Of a stretch of 53,330 nucleotides of DNA, positions 1-8,448 are shown piece by piece. Below the pieces are notes generated by a model. The model saw only the letters and a list, made by a program, of their open reading frames with translations, was not told the origin of the DNA and did no database searches. The translations under genes were made by a program, and so were the position numbers. Origin of the DNA: JBCBRD01 sp039819785 (lineage in GTDB: Bacteria; Pseudomonadota; Alphaproteobacteria; Rhizobiales; Hyphomicrobiaceae); contig JBCBRH010000032.1 of NCBI GenBank assembly GCA_039819785.1, forward strand, positions 1 through 53,330. Direction: 5' to 3'. Position 1 is the stretch's first letter, and every line of letters starts with the position of its first letter.

Positions 1-26
1 AGGTGCGCCAAGCCCTGACAAGCTGT

Positions 27-923
27 TCAGATAAACACTAGGCGGTCATTCGGAAACGTGGCTGAAACACACGTGCCGGTTGGTGCACCTTGCGGCGGGC
101 TGATAATTGAAACCGCACCGCCATTTTCTGCCACCAGCTGAAAAACCAGCGGCAGGCCCAAGCCGAGGCTAAGCTTGAGATCAGGATATTGGCCCAATTC
201 CGAGCCCTCACCTGGTTTGCGAACGCGCTCCTGTCCCAGAGCGTGTCCCCCACTCTGGCCTGGAGTCGGTCGGCTTGCGCTGTATACCGCCTGGATGTCC
301 ACATCCGACATACCCTGGCCGGCATCGCGCACCGAGATACTGAGCCCACTTGCGTCGGTCAGTTGCGCTTTCAAGATCACAGAACCGTCGAGGGGGGTGA
401 ATTTTACGGCGTTGGTCAGCAAGTTGAACAAGACTTGCCTGATCTGCACTTCGTCAGCGATCAGTCGTGGCAGGTCCTTCGCAATCACCGTTTCAAAATG
501 CAGTCCCGCGCGATGGAAAATCGGTGCCATGGACGACGCCACGTTGGCCAACAGCGCCTCGGTCTTGATTTCCGTGATGTGCCGAACGGGTTCGACCGAG
601 GGGCCTTCGACACGCCTGAGCGCCATCATGCGATTGATAACGTCGAGCGCGTGCTGTGCGGTGCGATGAATATCTGCGCTGTATTCCCGATAACGCGCAT
701 CCCCCAGTGGACCAAGTTGCTCATCGCGCATGATTTCCGATGCAGAAACAATGGCTGTCAGTGGAGTTTTCAGTTCGTGCGCCAGCTTGGCCAAATAAGG
801 CCGCCTCGCCCGCGAAAGTGCAGCGTCGTCGGATGCAGGACGGCCGGAGGCGGTTTCAACCCTCCCAATATCGTGGTCAGGCCGGGAGGGCGGCAACTTG
901 AGCGGGTCATCGGGCACGGTCAT
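27..923 (-). CDS. Soluble sensor histidine kinase (HisKA + HATPase_c)
   Basis: A 298-residue histidine kinase that should autophosphorylate on His and pass the phosphate to a response regulator. The first ~40 residues are polar and probably disordered. The H-box LAHELKTPLTAI carries the acceptor His49. The N-box (LFNLLTNAVKFTP, Asn171), the G1 box (VRDAGQGMS, near 198-206) and a G2-like GLGLPLV segment near 253-259 form the ATP-binding domain. I see no membrane segment, PAS or GAF domain, so it is probably cytosolic and takes its input from a partner protein. The linker between G1 and G2 is Gly/Gln-rich and longer than usual. No response regulator is adjacent, and the only one in the window lacks a phospho-acceptor. 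It reads leftwards with no recognisable partner downstream before the window edge. The family call is firm; the signal is unknown. Confidence 0.9.
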   Translation of the reverse strand: MTVPDDPLKLPPSRPDHDIGRVETASGRPASDDAALSRARRPYLAKLAHELKTPLTAIVSASEIMRDEQLGPLGDARYREYSADIHRTAQHALDVINRMMALRRVEGPSVEPVRHITEIKTEALLANVASSMAPIFHRAGLHFETVIAKDLPRLIADEVQIRQVLFNLLTNAVKFTPLDGSVILKAQLTDASGLSISVRDAGQGMSDVDIQAVYSASRPTPGQSGGHALGQERVRKPGEGSELGQYPDLKLSLGLGLPLVFQLVAENGGAVSIISPPQGAPTGTCVSATFPNDRLVFI

Positions 924-1119
924 ACGGCATGGTTTTTCGACATGGCAGCGTTAGCGGCGTGACATCGAGACCGATCCCACATCGCGCCGAAACACAGCGT
1001 TTGTGCAGCAACGAACTCACCCGTTGACAAGACACACTCCCCATATCATTTTGCCGGTCTTCCGGCATCTAGATACGACACATGGCGGAATGCGCCGTTG
1101 ACGAAAAACGCAGTTGTCT

Positions 1120-1196
1120 GCCGCCTTAGCTCAGTTGGTTAGAGCGCCGGTTTGTGGAACCGGAGGTCCTTGGTTCGAGCCCAAGAGGCGGTACCA
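1120..1196 (+). tRNA. tRNA-His (anticodon GTG)
   Basis: The cloverleaf is complete. The acceptor strand GCCGCCT (1120-1126) pairs with AGGCGGT (1186-1192), giving a G1-U72 wobble. The anticodon stem CCGGT/ACCGG encloses TTGTGGA with anticodon GTG. The T arm is CTTGG-TTCGAGC-CCAAG, and the CCA end is encoded (1194-1196). The base before position 1 is T, so the G-1 typical of bacterial tRNA-His is not encoded, and the discriminator is A73. Loss of G-1 with A73 is a known feature of many alphaproteobacterial tRNA-His genes. Confidence 0.96.
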
Positions 1197-1542
1197 TGCG
1201 GGCGTTAGACACCCTCCCATGCCCGAGACACCCGAGACACCGCCGCGCGGCCCATAACATCAAGGCCACCAAGACATCCAGGCCACCTAGTGCGCGCCAA
1301 CCTACGCTAGAAGGTTTCCCGGCGCATCGTTATGTGAGGCCACGAAGGCGGAGCTGTCAATTCGAGCTGCCCACCGCGATTACAGCGACCAACGGCAAGA
1401 GCCTACGGATCGCCGCAGCCCGGCCAAGTGTGACACCAGCCCATTGGACCGCCACAACCGGCTGACCAGTCCGTCCCGATCTAAGACCACCGTTGAACGA
1501 TCGCACGACAACAACGCAGCCTTCAGCAGGAGATGCCGCCCC
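1197..1542. other. Gene-free stretch after tRNA-His
   Basis: About 345 bases between the tRNA and the VOC gene. It holds short CCGAGACAC-type direct repeats just after the tRNA and the AGGAG ribosome-binding site of the next gene at 1528-1532. No convincing ORF, terminator or RNA is seen. Confidence 0.5.
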
Positions 1543-1965
1543 ATGATTATCCCAAATCTCATGGTGACAGACATGTCGAAGAGTATTGCGTTTTACCGTG
1601 ACGGACTCGGGATGAAACTGAAGATGACCGTCAAGGCAGACCGTTCATTTGGACTGGCTGCCGAAGCCGATCCCGAAGGCGCGGTGTTTGCAGTTTTGGA
1701 CTGGAACGGCGCCGAAATCATGCTTCAAACCAACGAGAGCCTGAGCGAGGAGTTGGAGATCTTCAGCCCTGCCCAGAAACCATCCCCGGCAGGAACAGTT
1801 TATTTTCGCGGCTTCGATGGGCGGACGGTCATCAACAACCTCTCCTCCGCCAGCATCATCAAAGGACCTGGGCTCGCGTGGTACGGCATGCTCGAGCTCT
1901 ACGTGCGCGACCCGGACGGACACGTCATCTGTCTCGCCTGTCCGGATGGCCCCACGCCTGTCTGA
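1543..1965 (+). CDS. VOC-superfamily (glyoxalase/bleomycin-resistance fold) protein
   Basis: A 140-residue single-domain protein of the vicinal oxygen chelate superfamily, probably a metal-dependent enzyme or small-molecule binder. The N-terminus IIPNLMVTDMSKSIAFY is the classic first beta-alpha unit. The second half ends with LYVRDPDGHVICLA, where the usual metal-binding Glu or His position of the last strand is occupied by Tyr/Val residues. The ATG at 1543 is chosen because AGGAG lies about ten bases upstream and the family fold begins directly after it; a longer reading from 1444 adds unrelated residues. The substrate cannot be inferred. It is convergent with the CorA gene, with only four bases between the stop codons. 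Confidence 0.8.
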   Translation: MIIPNLMVTDMSKSIAFYRDGLGMKLKMTVKADRSFGLAAEADPEGAVFAVLDWNGAEIMLQTNESLSEELEIFSPAQKPSPAGTVYFRGFDGRTVINNLSSASIIKGPGLAWYGMLELYVRDPDGHVICLACPDGPTPV

Positions 1966-1969
1966 AGCG

Positions 1970-2953
1970 TTAGAGCCAGCCCAGCCGCTTAAAAATAACA
2001 ATCGGCGTAAGCGACGAAATCACGATGGCAAGGAGCGCAACAGGGTAAGCCCCCGGCAACGACAGTTCAGGCATGTCGGCAAAATTCATGCCCCAGACAC
2101 CGGCGAGGATCGCAGGCGGCATAAACGCGGCTGTCGCGATGGTGAACACCTTCATGATCTGGTTTTGCTCGATGCCAACCAGCCCCATCGTTGCATCCAG
2201 CAAAAACCCAACGCGTGACACCATTCGCGCAACGCTGTCCATCAGCACGTCCAGGTCCGCGAGCAATCGGCCAATCCTTTCATCCAGCGCCCGCTGGCCG
2301 TTCTCATTGATAATCGCCCGCAAATAGGTCAGCAGCCTGACCTGGGCGGGAAGTGCCTTTTCTGCCCGGGAGATCGTGAGGCTGAGCCGTCCGATATCCT
2401 TGATGGCGACGCTGTGCCTGCGCTCACGCTGGATCTCTTTGCCGCGCGCATCGAAAACCTGCTTTGTCAGGATATCGGTATGGTCTTCAAGTCGGTGAAT
2501 GAGGTCCGCTTCGCGCGCCACGATGGCCTCCATCAGACCCACAGCGATGGGTTCGGGCGCTCCAGTCGAAAAATCTTGCAAATGAGTTTGGCCCTCCAGC
2601 AAGCGAAATGCCGACAGCCCGCGATAGCGCACACTGACCAGCGTCGTATTCGTCAGAACCAGAAGCAGTTCGCCATACTCTGGCTGCCGCTTGCCCGCAC
2701 AGATCAGCAGTTCACACGACATGAAATGCGCCGCGTTTTGCTCGTATAAACGGCGCGAAGATGGGGCATGCCGCAGGTCGGCATCCGATGGGATCTCCAC
2801 GCCAACCTGAGCCTCGATGGCGGCGAGCTTTTCATGGCTTGGCGAGACCAGATCGACCCATACGGCAGCATCAGCCGTGCGATGGCGCATACCATCAAAG
2901 TCTGGATCAATACTGGCCGCAGCCTCGCTGATCTCAGGCAAATGTGTTGCCAA
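1970..2953 (-). CDS. corA: CorA-family divalent metal cation transporter
   Basis: A 327-residue inner-membrane channel-type transporter for Mg2+ (or Co2+/Ni2+) of the CorA family. The long cytoplasmic N-terminal domain (about 1-260) contains the helical stretches expected of the funnel. Two C-terminal membrane helices follow, with the selectivity signature GMN at residues 288-290 inside AGVWGMNFADMPEL. The C-terminus ends FKRLGWL, a basic tail typical of CorA. The start is a TTG preceded by a GGGGGA ribosome-binding site; an ATG at 2890 (residue 22) is an alternative with a poorer site. Nothing nearby indicates regulation. The family is certain; the exact ion is not. Confidence 0.92.
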   Translation of the reverse strand: MATHLPEISEAAASIDPDFDGMRHRTADAAVWVDLVSPSHEKLAAIEAQVGVEIPSDADLRHAPSSRRLYEQNAAHFMSCELLICAGKRQPEYGELLLVLTNTTLVSVRYRGLSAFRLLEGQTHLQDFSTGAPEPIAVGLMEAIVAREADLIHRLEDHTDILTKQVFDARGKEIQRERRHSVAIKDIGRLSLTISRAEKALPAQVRLLTYLRAIINENGQRALDERIGRLLADLDVLMDSVARMVSRVGFLLDATMGLVGIEQNQIMKVFTIATAAFMPPAILAGVWGMNFADMPELSLPGAYPVALLAIVISSLTPIVIFKRLGWL

Positions 2954-3066
2954 TGTCTTATCCCCCGTCGCAGTTTGGCCCGATGGCCACGGATAAGACG
3001 TCAGATTACCCCATTTTGCTTAAGAACTTGGTGCGGCAGCCCAACCCGCAAAGCAACGAAAACGCC

Positions 3067-6000
3067 TTAATGCGGGCGCACACGCCTGAGGTCCAAGGTC
3101 GCTGGATATTCCGGGTTCACGCTCTTTGGGACGGTCTCCATTAAGCCCGGCGTATGACCAGTCGTTTCAAAACGCGCCAGCCTGCGCCCTTCCGCTTCAA
3201 ACGCGTTGACTGGGAAGATTTCGAAACTGCGCCCGCCGGGATGCGCGACATGATAGCGGCAACCGCCAACCGACCGGCCTGACCATGTGTCGACAACGTC
3301 GAATGTCAGCGGCACATGCGGTGGGATTGTCGGGTGCAGCGTCGCCCACGGCCACCACGCCCGATACCGGACACCCGCTGCAAGCGCGCCTTGCGTTCCC
3401 GTTTGCATCAACGGTAGCTCAAAGCCGTTACAGGTGACCTGATAACGATCGCCGGTCTGCCCCGTGACCTTCACCTGCAAACGCTCCAGCGAGCTGTCGA
3501 CATAGCGCGCCGTCCCGCCAATCGCCCCTTCTTCGCCCAGGACATTCCAAGGTTCGAGCGCCTGGCGGAACTCGATATTGAGACCACCGGCATCAATTTC
3601 GCCGTACTTTGGAAAGCGGAATTCCTGATGCGGTTTGAACCACTCCTTGGACACCTTGAACCCATGCTCATTGAGGTCGTCAATCACATCGCAGAAGTCT
3701 GCCCAGACAAACTCCGGCAGCATGAACGTATCGTGCAACCGGGTCCCCCACCGGATCAGTTTTGCCCGGTAAGGGTTTTCCCAAAACCTCGCAATCAAGG
3801 CGCGAAGCAGCAGTTGTTGGGCGAGGCTCATCTGCGCATGCGGCGGCATCTCAAAGCTGCGAAACTCGACAAGACCAAGCCGCCCCGTCGGCCCGTCGGG
3901 TGAATACAGTTTGTCGATACAGATTTCGGCCCGGTGGGTGTTACCCGTCAGGTCGATCAATAGGTTACGGAACAGCCGGTCAACGAGCCATGGCTGAACC
4001 CATCCTTCACCCGGCATCGGCACTTCGGAAAGCGCAATTTCCAGTTCGTAGAGCTGCTCATGCCGGGCTTCATCGACACGCGGTGCCTGGCTCGTTGGGC
4101 CGATGAACATGCCTGAAAACAGATACGACAGCGACGGGTGGTTCTGCCAATACGACACGAGACTGGCGAGCAAATCCGGCCGCCGCAAAAACGGGCTATC
4201 GTTTGGCGTGCTGCCTCCCATGACGATGTGGTTGCCGCCACCCGTTCCGGTGTGGCGTCCATCAATCATGAACTTCTCGGTCGCAAGCCGCGCCAAGTGC
4301 GCATCTTCATAAATGCCGGTCGTGATATCTACAGCGTGATCCCAGTCCTTCGCCGGCTGAATATTCACCTCGATGACGCCGGGGTCCGGCGTGACCTTGA
4401 TGACATTGATGCGTGGATCATCTGGCGGCGTGTAGCCTTCGATATGAACCGGCAGTGATGTCGCTTTGGCGGTCTCTTCAACGGCCGCGATCAAGGCTGC
4501 ATAGTCTTCCGCATCCACCACCGGTGGCATGAACACGCAAAGCTTGCCGTTGCGCGGTTCAACGGTCAGGGCAGTGCGTACCGACCCATAGATTTCGCTC
4601 GGACCCGATGGCGGTGCCTCAGGCGTTTCCAACGCAACAGCACGGCGTTGCTGCATAAGAATCTGACGTCGCGGCAGGGGTTCCCGGTCAGCAAACGGAT
4701 CGCGAGGGAGCCCATCTGGGCGGTCCACAGCCGGCAGGTAGCTCAATCCCCCAAGCGGCAACCGGAAGCCAGCCGGTGAATCGCCAGGAACAAGAAACAG
4801 TTTTCCCCGGCGAAGTGCCCACCGCTCCGTCACCCAGCGGCGCCCCAGATGGGCCGCATGCCACACTTGGATCGGCAGAACATAGCTTGCCGGCGTCGTA
4901 AGCCCGCGGTCAAAAACCGTCACCAGTCGCGCACGCTCGGCTGGGTCATCAAGCTTGCTGTCTTCGATTGTCACGTTTGGCGGCAGCTTCTGCTCAACCA
5001 GAGTGAAGTGCGCGGCATCTTCATAAGCTGGCATCGCCGATGTCGCCGGAAGTCCCAGCCTGTCACACAGGGTCGCCGCGAACGTTTCAGCATCCTTCGC
5101 CGTCGCCGGGGTCTTGGGTTGCTCAGAAGCAATCAGCGATTGATTTTCCCAAAGCGGCTCCTGGTCTGCCCGCCAGTAGAGCGCAAACGCCCAACGCGGC
5201 AGTTGCTCGCCGGGATACCACTTGCCTTGTCCGTAGTGTAACAGCCCACCGGGCGCGAAACGAGCCTTGAGACGGTGAATGAGATCTTCGGCGTAGGCCC
5301 GCTTGGTCGGGCCAACGGCTGCCGTGTTCCACTCCGCCCCCTCTGCATCCAGAGCGGAAACGAACGTCGGTTCTCCGCCCATGGTCAGCCGCACATCGCC
5401 AGCCTTCAGGCGCGCGTCAACAGCATGCCCCGTCGTCTGGATATCGGCCCAGATCTTATCGGTGTAAGGTTTGGTCACGCGCGGCGTTTCGAGGATGCGC
5501 GTCACCCCCATGTCGAACTCGAACGATACTTCGGCAGGTTCATGGCCACCCGAAATGGGTGCAGCACTTGAAGGTTGCGGCGTGGCCGCCAGCGGAATGT
5601 GGCCTTCACCGGCAAGCAAACCAGACGTTGCATCGAGCCCAACCCATCCAGCACCGGGAAGATAGACTTCGGCCCAGGCATGCAGGTCCGTAAAGTCTAT
5701 GTCCGTCCCGGTTGGGCCATCGAGCGATTTCACATCGGGCGTCAGCTGGATCAGGTAGCCAGAGACGAACCTTGCCGCCAAGCCCAGGTTGCGCAAGATC
5801 TGCACCAGCAGCCAAGCCGAGTCCCTGCAGGACCCGGAGCGGTTGGTCAGTGTCTGTTCAGGCGTCTGCACGCCCGGTTCCATACGGATCAGATAACTGA
5901 TCTCGCCATTAAGTCTACGATTGAGGTCGACAACGAAATCCAGCGTCGTCCCGTCAAACGGTTTCATGTCGCCGATATACTGCTTGAGATACGGCCCGAC

Positions 6001-6366
6001 TGGGTCAGCTTCGAGATAAGGCTGCAGTTCCCGGCGAAGCGTGGTCTCATAAGCAAATGGCCATTCCGATGCTGCCTCTTCGACGAAGAAGTCAAACGGG
6101 TTGATCACCGCCATATCGGCCACCAGGTCGACCGTCACCGAAAAGTGGTCGGTCTTTTCCGGGATCACGATCCGCGCAAGAAAGTTGCCGAACGGGTCCT
6201 GCTGCCAGTTCACCCATGCATCCTTCGGGGAGATATTCAGCGAATAACTGAGGATGGGCGTGCGCGCATGTGGCGCTGGCCGCAACCGGACAACCTGAGG
6301 GCCCATGCCGATGGTGGCATCGTAGGTATACTTGGTGGCGTGCGTTAGGGCGACGTGAATAGACAT
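3067..6366 (-). CDS. Transglutaminase-like / DUF2126 large protein
   Basis: A 1099-residue cytoplasmic protein. Residues 1-80 are the transglutaminase-associated N-terminal beta domain (SIHVALTHATKYTYDATI). A papain-like transglutaminase core follows, with Cys180 (RSGSCRDSAWLL), His229 (DLHAWAEVYLP) and Asp245 (WVGLDATSGL). The remaining ~700 residues match the DUF2126 region by general features, for example GGGNHIVMGG and IDLTGNTHRAEICIDKLYSP. Families of this type are known from gene neighbourhoods with circularly permuted ATP-grasp and alpha-E proteins, thought to make and process peptides; neither is present here. The start is the ATG at 6366, where the conserved N-terminus begins; upstream residues in the same frame are not family-like. 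It is divergent from the metallopeptidase gene at 6638. The substrate is unknown. Confidence 0.9.
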   Translation of the reverse strand: MSIHVALTHATKYTYDATIGMGPQVVRLRPAPHARTPILSYSLNISPKDAWVNWQQDPFGNFLARIVIPEKTDHFSVTVDLVADMAVINPFDFFVEEAASEWPFAYETTLRRELQPYLEADPVGPYLKQYIGDMKPFDGTTLDFVVDLNRRLNGEISYLIRMEPGVQTPEQTLTNRSGSCRDSAWLLVQILRNLGLAARFVSGYLIQLTPDVKSLDGPTGTDIDFTDLHAWAEVYLPGAGWVGLDATSGLLAGEGHIPLAATPQPSSAAPISGGHEPAEVSFEFDMGVTRILETPRVTKPYTDKIWADIQTTGHAVDARLKAGDVRLTMGGEPTFVSALDAEGAEWNTAAVGPTKRAYAEDLIHRLKARFAPGGLLHYGQGKWYPGEQLPRWAFALYWRADQEPLWENQSLIASEQPKTPATAKDAETFAATLCDRLGLPATSAMPAYEDAAHFTLVEQKLPPNVTIEDSKLDDPAERARLVTVFDRGLTTPASYVLPIQVWHAAHLGRRWVTERWALRRGKLFLVPGDSPAGFRLPLGGLSYLPAVDRPDGLPRDPFADREPLPRRQILMQQRRAVALETPEAPPSGPSEIYGSVRTALTVEPRNGKLCVFMPPVVDAEDYAALIAAVEETAKATSLPVHIEGYTPPDDPRINVIKVTPDPGVIEVNIQPAKDWDHAVDITTGIYEDAHLARLATEKFMIDGRHTGTGGGNHIVMGGSTPNDSPFLRRPDLLASLVSYWQNHPSLSYLFSGMFIGPTSQAPRVDEARHEQLYELEIALSEVPMPGEGWVQPWLVDRLFRNLLIDLTGNTHRAEICIDKLYSPDGPTGRLGLVEFRSFEMPPHAQMSLAQQLLLRALIARFWENPYRAKLIRWGTRLHDTFMLPEFVWADFCDVIDDLNEHGFKVSKEWFKPHQEFRFPKYGEIDAGGLNIEFRQALEPWNVLGEEGAIGGTARYVDSSLERLQVKVTGQTGDRYQVTCNGFELPLMQTGTQGALAAGVRYRAWWPWATLHPTIPPHVPLTFDVVDTWSGRSVGGCRYHVAHPGGRSFEIFPVNAFEAEGRRLARFETTGHTPGLMETVPKSVNPEYPATLDLRRVRPH

Positions 6367-6637
6367 GGGCACCGTTGTGTTGGAGCGCGCGTTTTCCGCG
6401 CAATTGTGTCGGAGGTTGCCAAAGGCCATAACAGCTTCAGCAACGCAATGTTGAACCGCAACGCAGCATTGCGCGTTCCCACCGTGAAATCCAAGCCGCC
6501 GCGTGCAAAAGATCAACCGTTTGTAACGCACCTGGGCAACCTGCCGCAGGTCGGCGGTGGATGGTGCTGCTTAAACAGTCAATTTGCCTGATATTTCAGG
6601 TGGATGCGTACTGAACTTAAAGAGAAAGAACGCCCCT

Positions 6638-7678
6638 GTGCAGGACTTTACTTGTGACAACTGCGGCACGTCGATTTACTTCGAAACACATAAATGCCCG
6701 GAATGTGAACACGACTTGGGATTTGCGGCAGATCAGGCGGCCATGATCAGCCTCCAAAATCGCGTCCGCAACCAGCCCATCCGCAAGCCTGTGAAGGCCC
6801 CAGGCACCTATCGACACTGCGAAAATGCCAAGCACAAAGCCTGCAACTGGCTTGTCCGCGCAGAGATCGACGAGGAATTCTGCCGCGCATGCCGGATGAA
6901 CAGAACAATCCCCGACCTGTCCGATCCTGAAAACGTCGAAGCCTGGGTTCGCCTGGAGCATGCAAAAAAACGCTTAGTTTATGGGCTTTTGCGCTTCCGT
7001 CTCCCCCTCGATGGGGACCACGTTGGCAAGGGCCCGCTTGCGTTTGACTTCGTTCAAGATGCAACGACGGGGCACCTGGATGGTCTGGTCACGATCGACA
7101 TTGGCGAGGCCGATCCAGTGGAACGTGAACGCAACCGCGTGGAATTCGACGAGCCCTACCGGTCTCTTCTCGGCCATCTCCGGCATGAAAGTGGACACTA
7201 CTACTGGATGTTGCTGGTCGAGGGCGGCGGTCACCTGGATGCGTTCCGTGAATTGTTCGGAGACGAACAGCAAAACTATGCCGAAAGCTTGAAGCGCCAC
7301 TATGAGACGGGAGCACCTAAAGGGTGGCGCGACACACACGTGTCACGCTACGCGACAGCACATCCATGGGAAGACTGGGCAGAAACCTGGGCGCATTACC
7401 TGCACATGGTTGATGCTCTGGATACAGCTGCAAACCACAGGCTCCGGCTGATGGGCAATGAAAGTATTCTCTCGTCGTTAGGGTTGAAGCGCACAGCTGA
7501 CGCCTATCGGGAAAGCACGATCGAAAGCCTTGTCAGCGATTGGCTGCCTCTCACAAAAGCGCTCAACAGCCTCAATCGGTCCATGGGCCACAGCGATTTC
7601 TACCCCTTCGCCTTGTCCGATGAGGTCACACGCAAACTCGCGTTCGCCCATACCGTCATTCGGGATGGCCAAAACTGA
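6638..7678 (+). CDS. Zinc-ribbon putative zinc metallopeptidase
   Basis: About 346 residues. An N-terminal zinc ribbon (FTCDNCG and CPEC, four Cys within the first 25 residues) is followed by a second Cys cluster (HC...AC...FCRAC). The catalytic-like motif HESGHYYW (HExxH near 183-187) comes next, with a downstream HPWEDWAETWAHYLH segment that could supply the third ligand. This is the putative zinc-binding metallopeptidase family often annotated beside DUF2126 proteins, and here it is divergent from one. The GTG at 6638 is chosen because the family starts almost directly with the ribbon and AGAGAAAGAA lies upstream; a TTG at 6584 would add 18 residues. No signal peptide is seen, so it is probably cytosolic. 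The substrate is unknown. Confidence 0.85.
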   Translation: MQDFTCDNCGTSIYFETHKCPECEHDLGFAADQAAMISLQNRVRNQPIRKPVKAPGTYRHCENAKHKACNWLVRAEIDEEFCRACRMNRTIPDLSDPENVEAWVRLEHAKKRLVYGLLRFRLPLDGDHVGKGPLAFDFVQDATTGHLDGLVTIDIGEADPVERERNRVEFDEPYRSLLGHLRHESGHYYWMLLVEGGGHLDAFRELFGDEQQNYAESLKRHYETGAPKGWRDTHVSRYATAHPWEDWAETWAHYLHMVDALDTAANHRLRLMGNESILSSLGLKRTADAYRESTIESLVSDWLPLTKALNSLNRSMGHSDFYPFALSDEVTRKLAFAHTVIRDGQN

Positions 7679-7833
7679 GCAAGAAGGACAGGGTCAAGCT
7701 GGAGGCAAGCTGGAGAGGGAAGCGGATGGATTGATTTCATCGCTTCCACGACGCGCCACGACCTCGCTCGCGGTTGCTGGCAGACAGCTTCGGCACCATG
7801 CGGCGAGCCGCGCCGACTGTGCCGTTTGTGGTG

Positions 7834-8241
7834 TCACAAACCACAGGCAACTCGGGCGGCGGGCATCAGCGCGCCGTAGCAATCACCGTCATCAGTGCAG
7901 AATTGTGCATTTGATTTGTTGAACACGAGCGTGGCTGTCCCTGTGCTGCACCGCACAATGACGTCCGACACGCCACCACGCTCCACGATGGCTTCGACAT
8001 CAAACACACCAATGACGCTGTTTTCCCTATGTGAAGGCTCGTTTTGAGCCGGCGGGCCAAGCGTCACAGCAGCAAGGAAAAACGCAAGAAAATACAACAA
8101 AAACAGCCTATTGAGAGGTGGGTGGATGTCCGGAAGCTGGCGCTGGAAACGCCAAGAGCGAATCGACGTTTGCAGCACTGCAAGTTTTCGACCAAAGCGC
8201 GCTTTGCCGACCCGTTCATCGCCGGTGTCGTTAACATGCAA
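7834..8241 (-). CDS. Possible small secreted protein, unrecognised
   Basis: A 135-residue reading frame with a hydrophobic segment (LFLLYFLAFFLAAVTLG, about residues 47-63) that could be a signal sequence if translation starts near the Leu or Pro codons just before it. The following ~70 residues look like a small exported domain with an even number of Cys (RCSTG, QFCTDDGDCYG, RVACGL). I recognise no family. The start is uncertain and no clear ribosome-binding site is seen. It sits alone between the metallopeptidase and the regulator gene, on the opposite strand. It could be a chance ORF. Confidence 0.35.
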   Translation of the reverse strand: MHVNDTGDERVGKARFGRKLAVLQTSIRSWRFQRQLPDIHPPLNRLFLLYFLAFFLAAVTLGPPAQNEPSHRENSVIGVFDVEAIVERGGVSDVIVRCSTGTATLVFNKSNAQFCTDDGDCYGALMPAARVACGL

Positions 8242-8448
8242 ACAGCGTGGCCTGGGCGGCTGCTCAAGCTGGCGCTACCCCCACTTTCGGTTTATTGTCC
8301 CGACCACAGCAGCCGGACCCGAAATGATCCATCAAGTGGCTTAAGGGCGCGGCAGCCAGCGCTCAAAAAACGTTGACGAGTTGATGATCAGGTGGCGACG
8401 CAATCGCGGCCGAAACGTCAATCGATGGGGAAGCGGAGAAAGAAGGCA

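Noticed and set aside
189..962. 257-residue forward ORF opposite the histidine kinase
   Set aside because: Antisense shadow of a clear kinase; no family features and no good ribosome-binding site.
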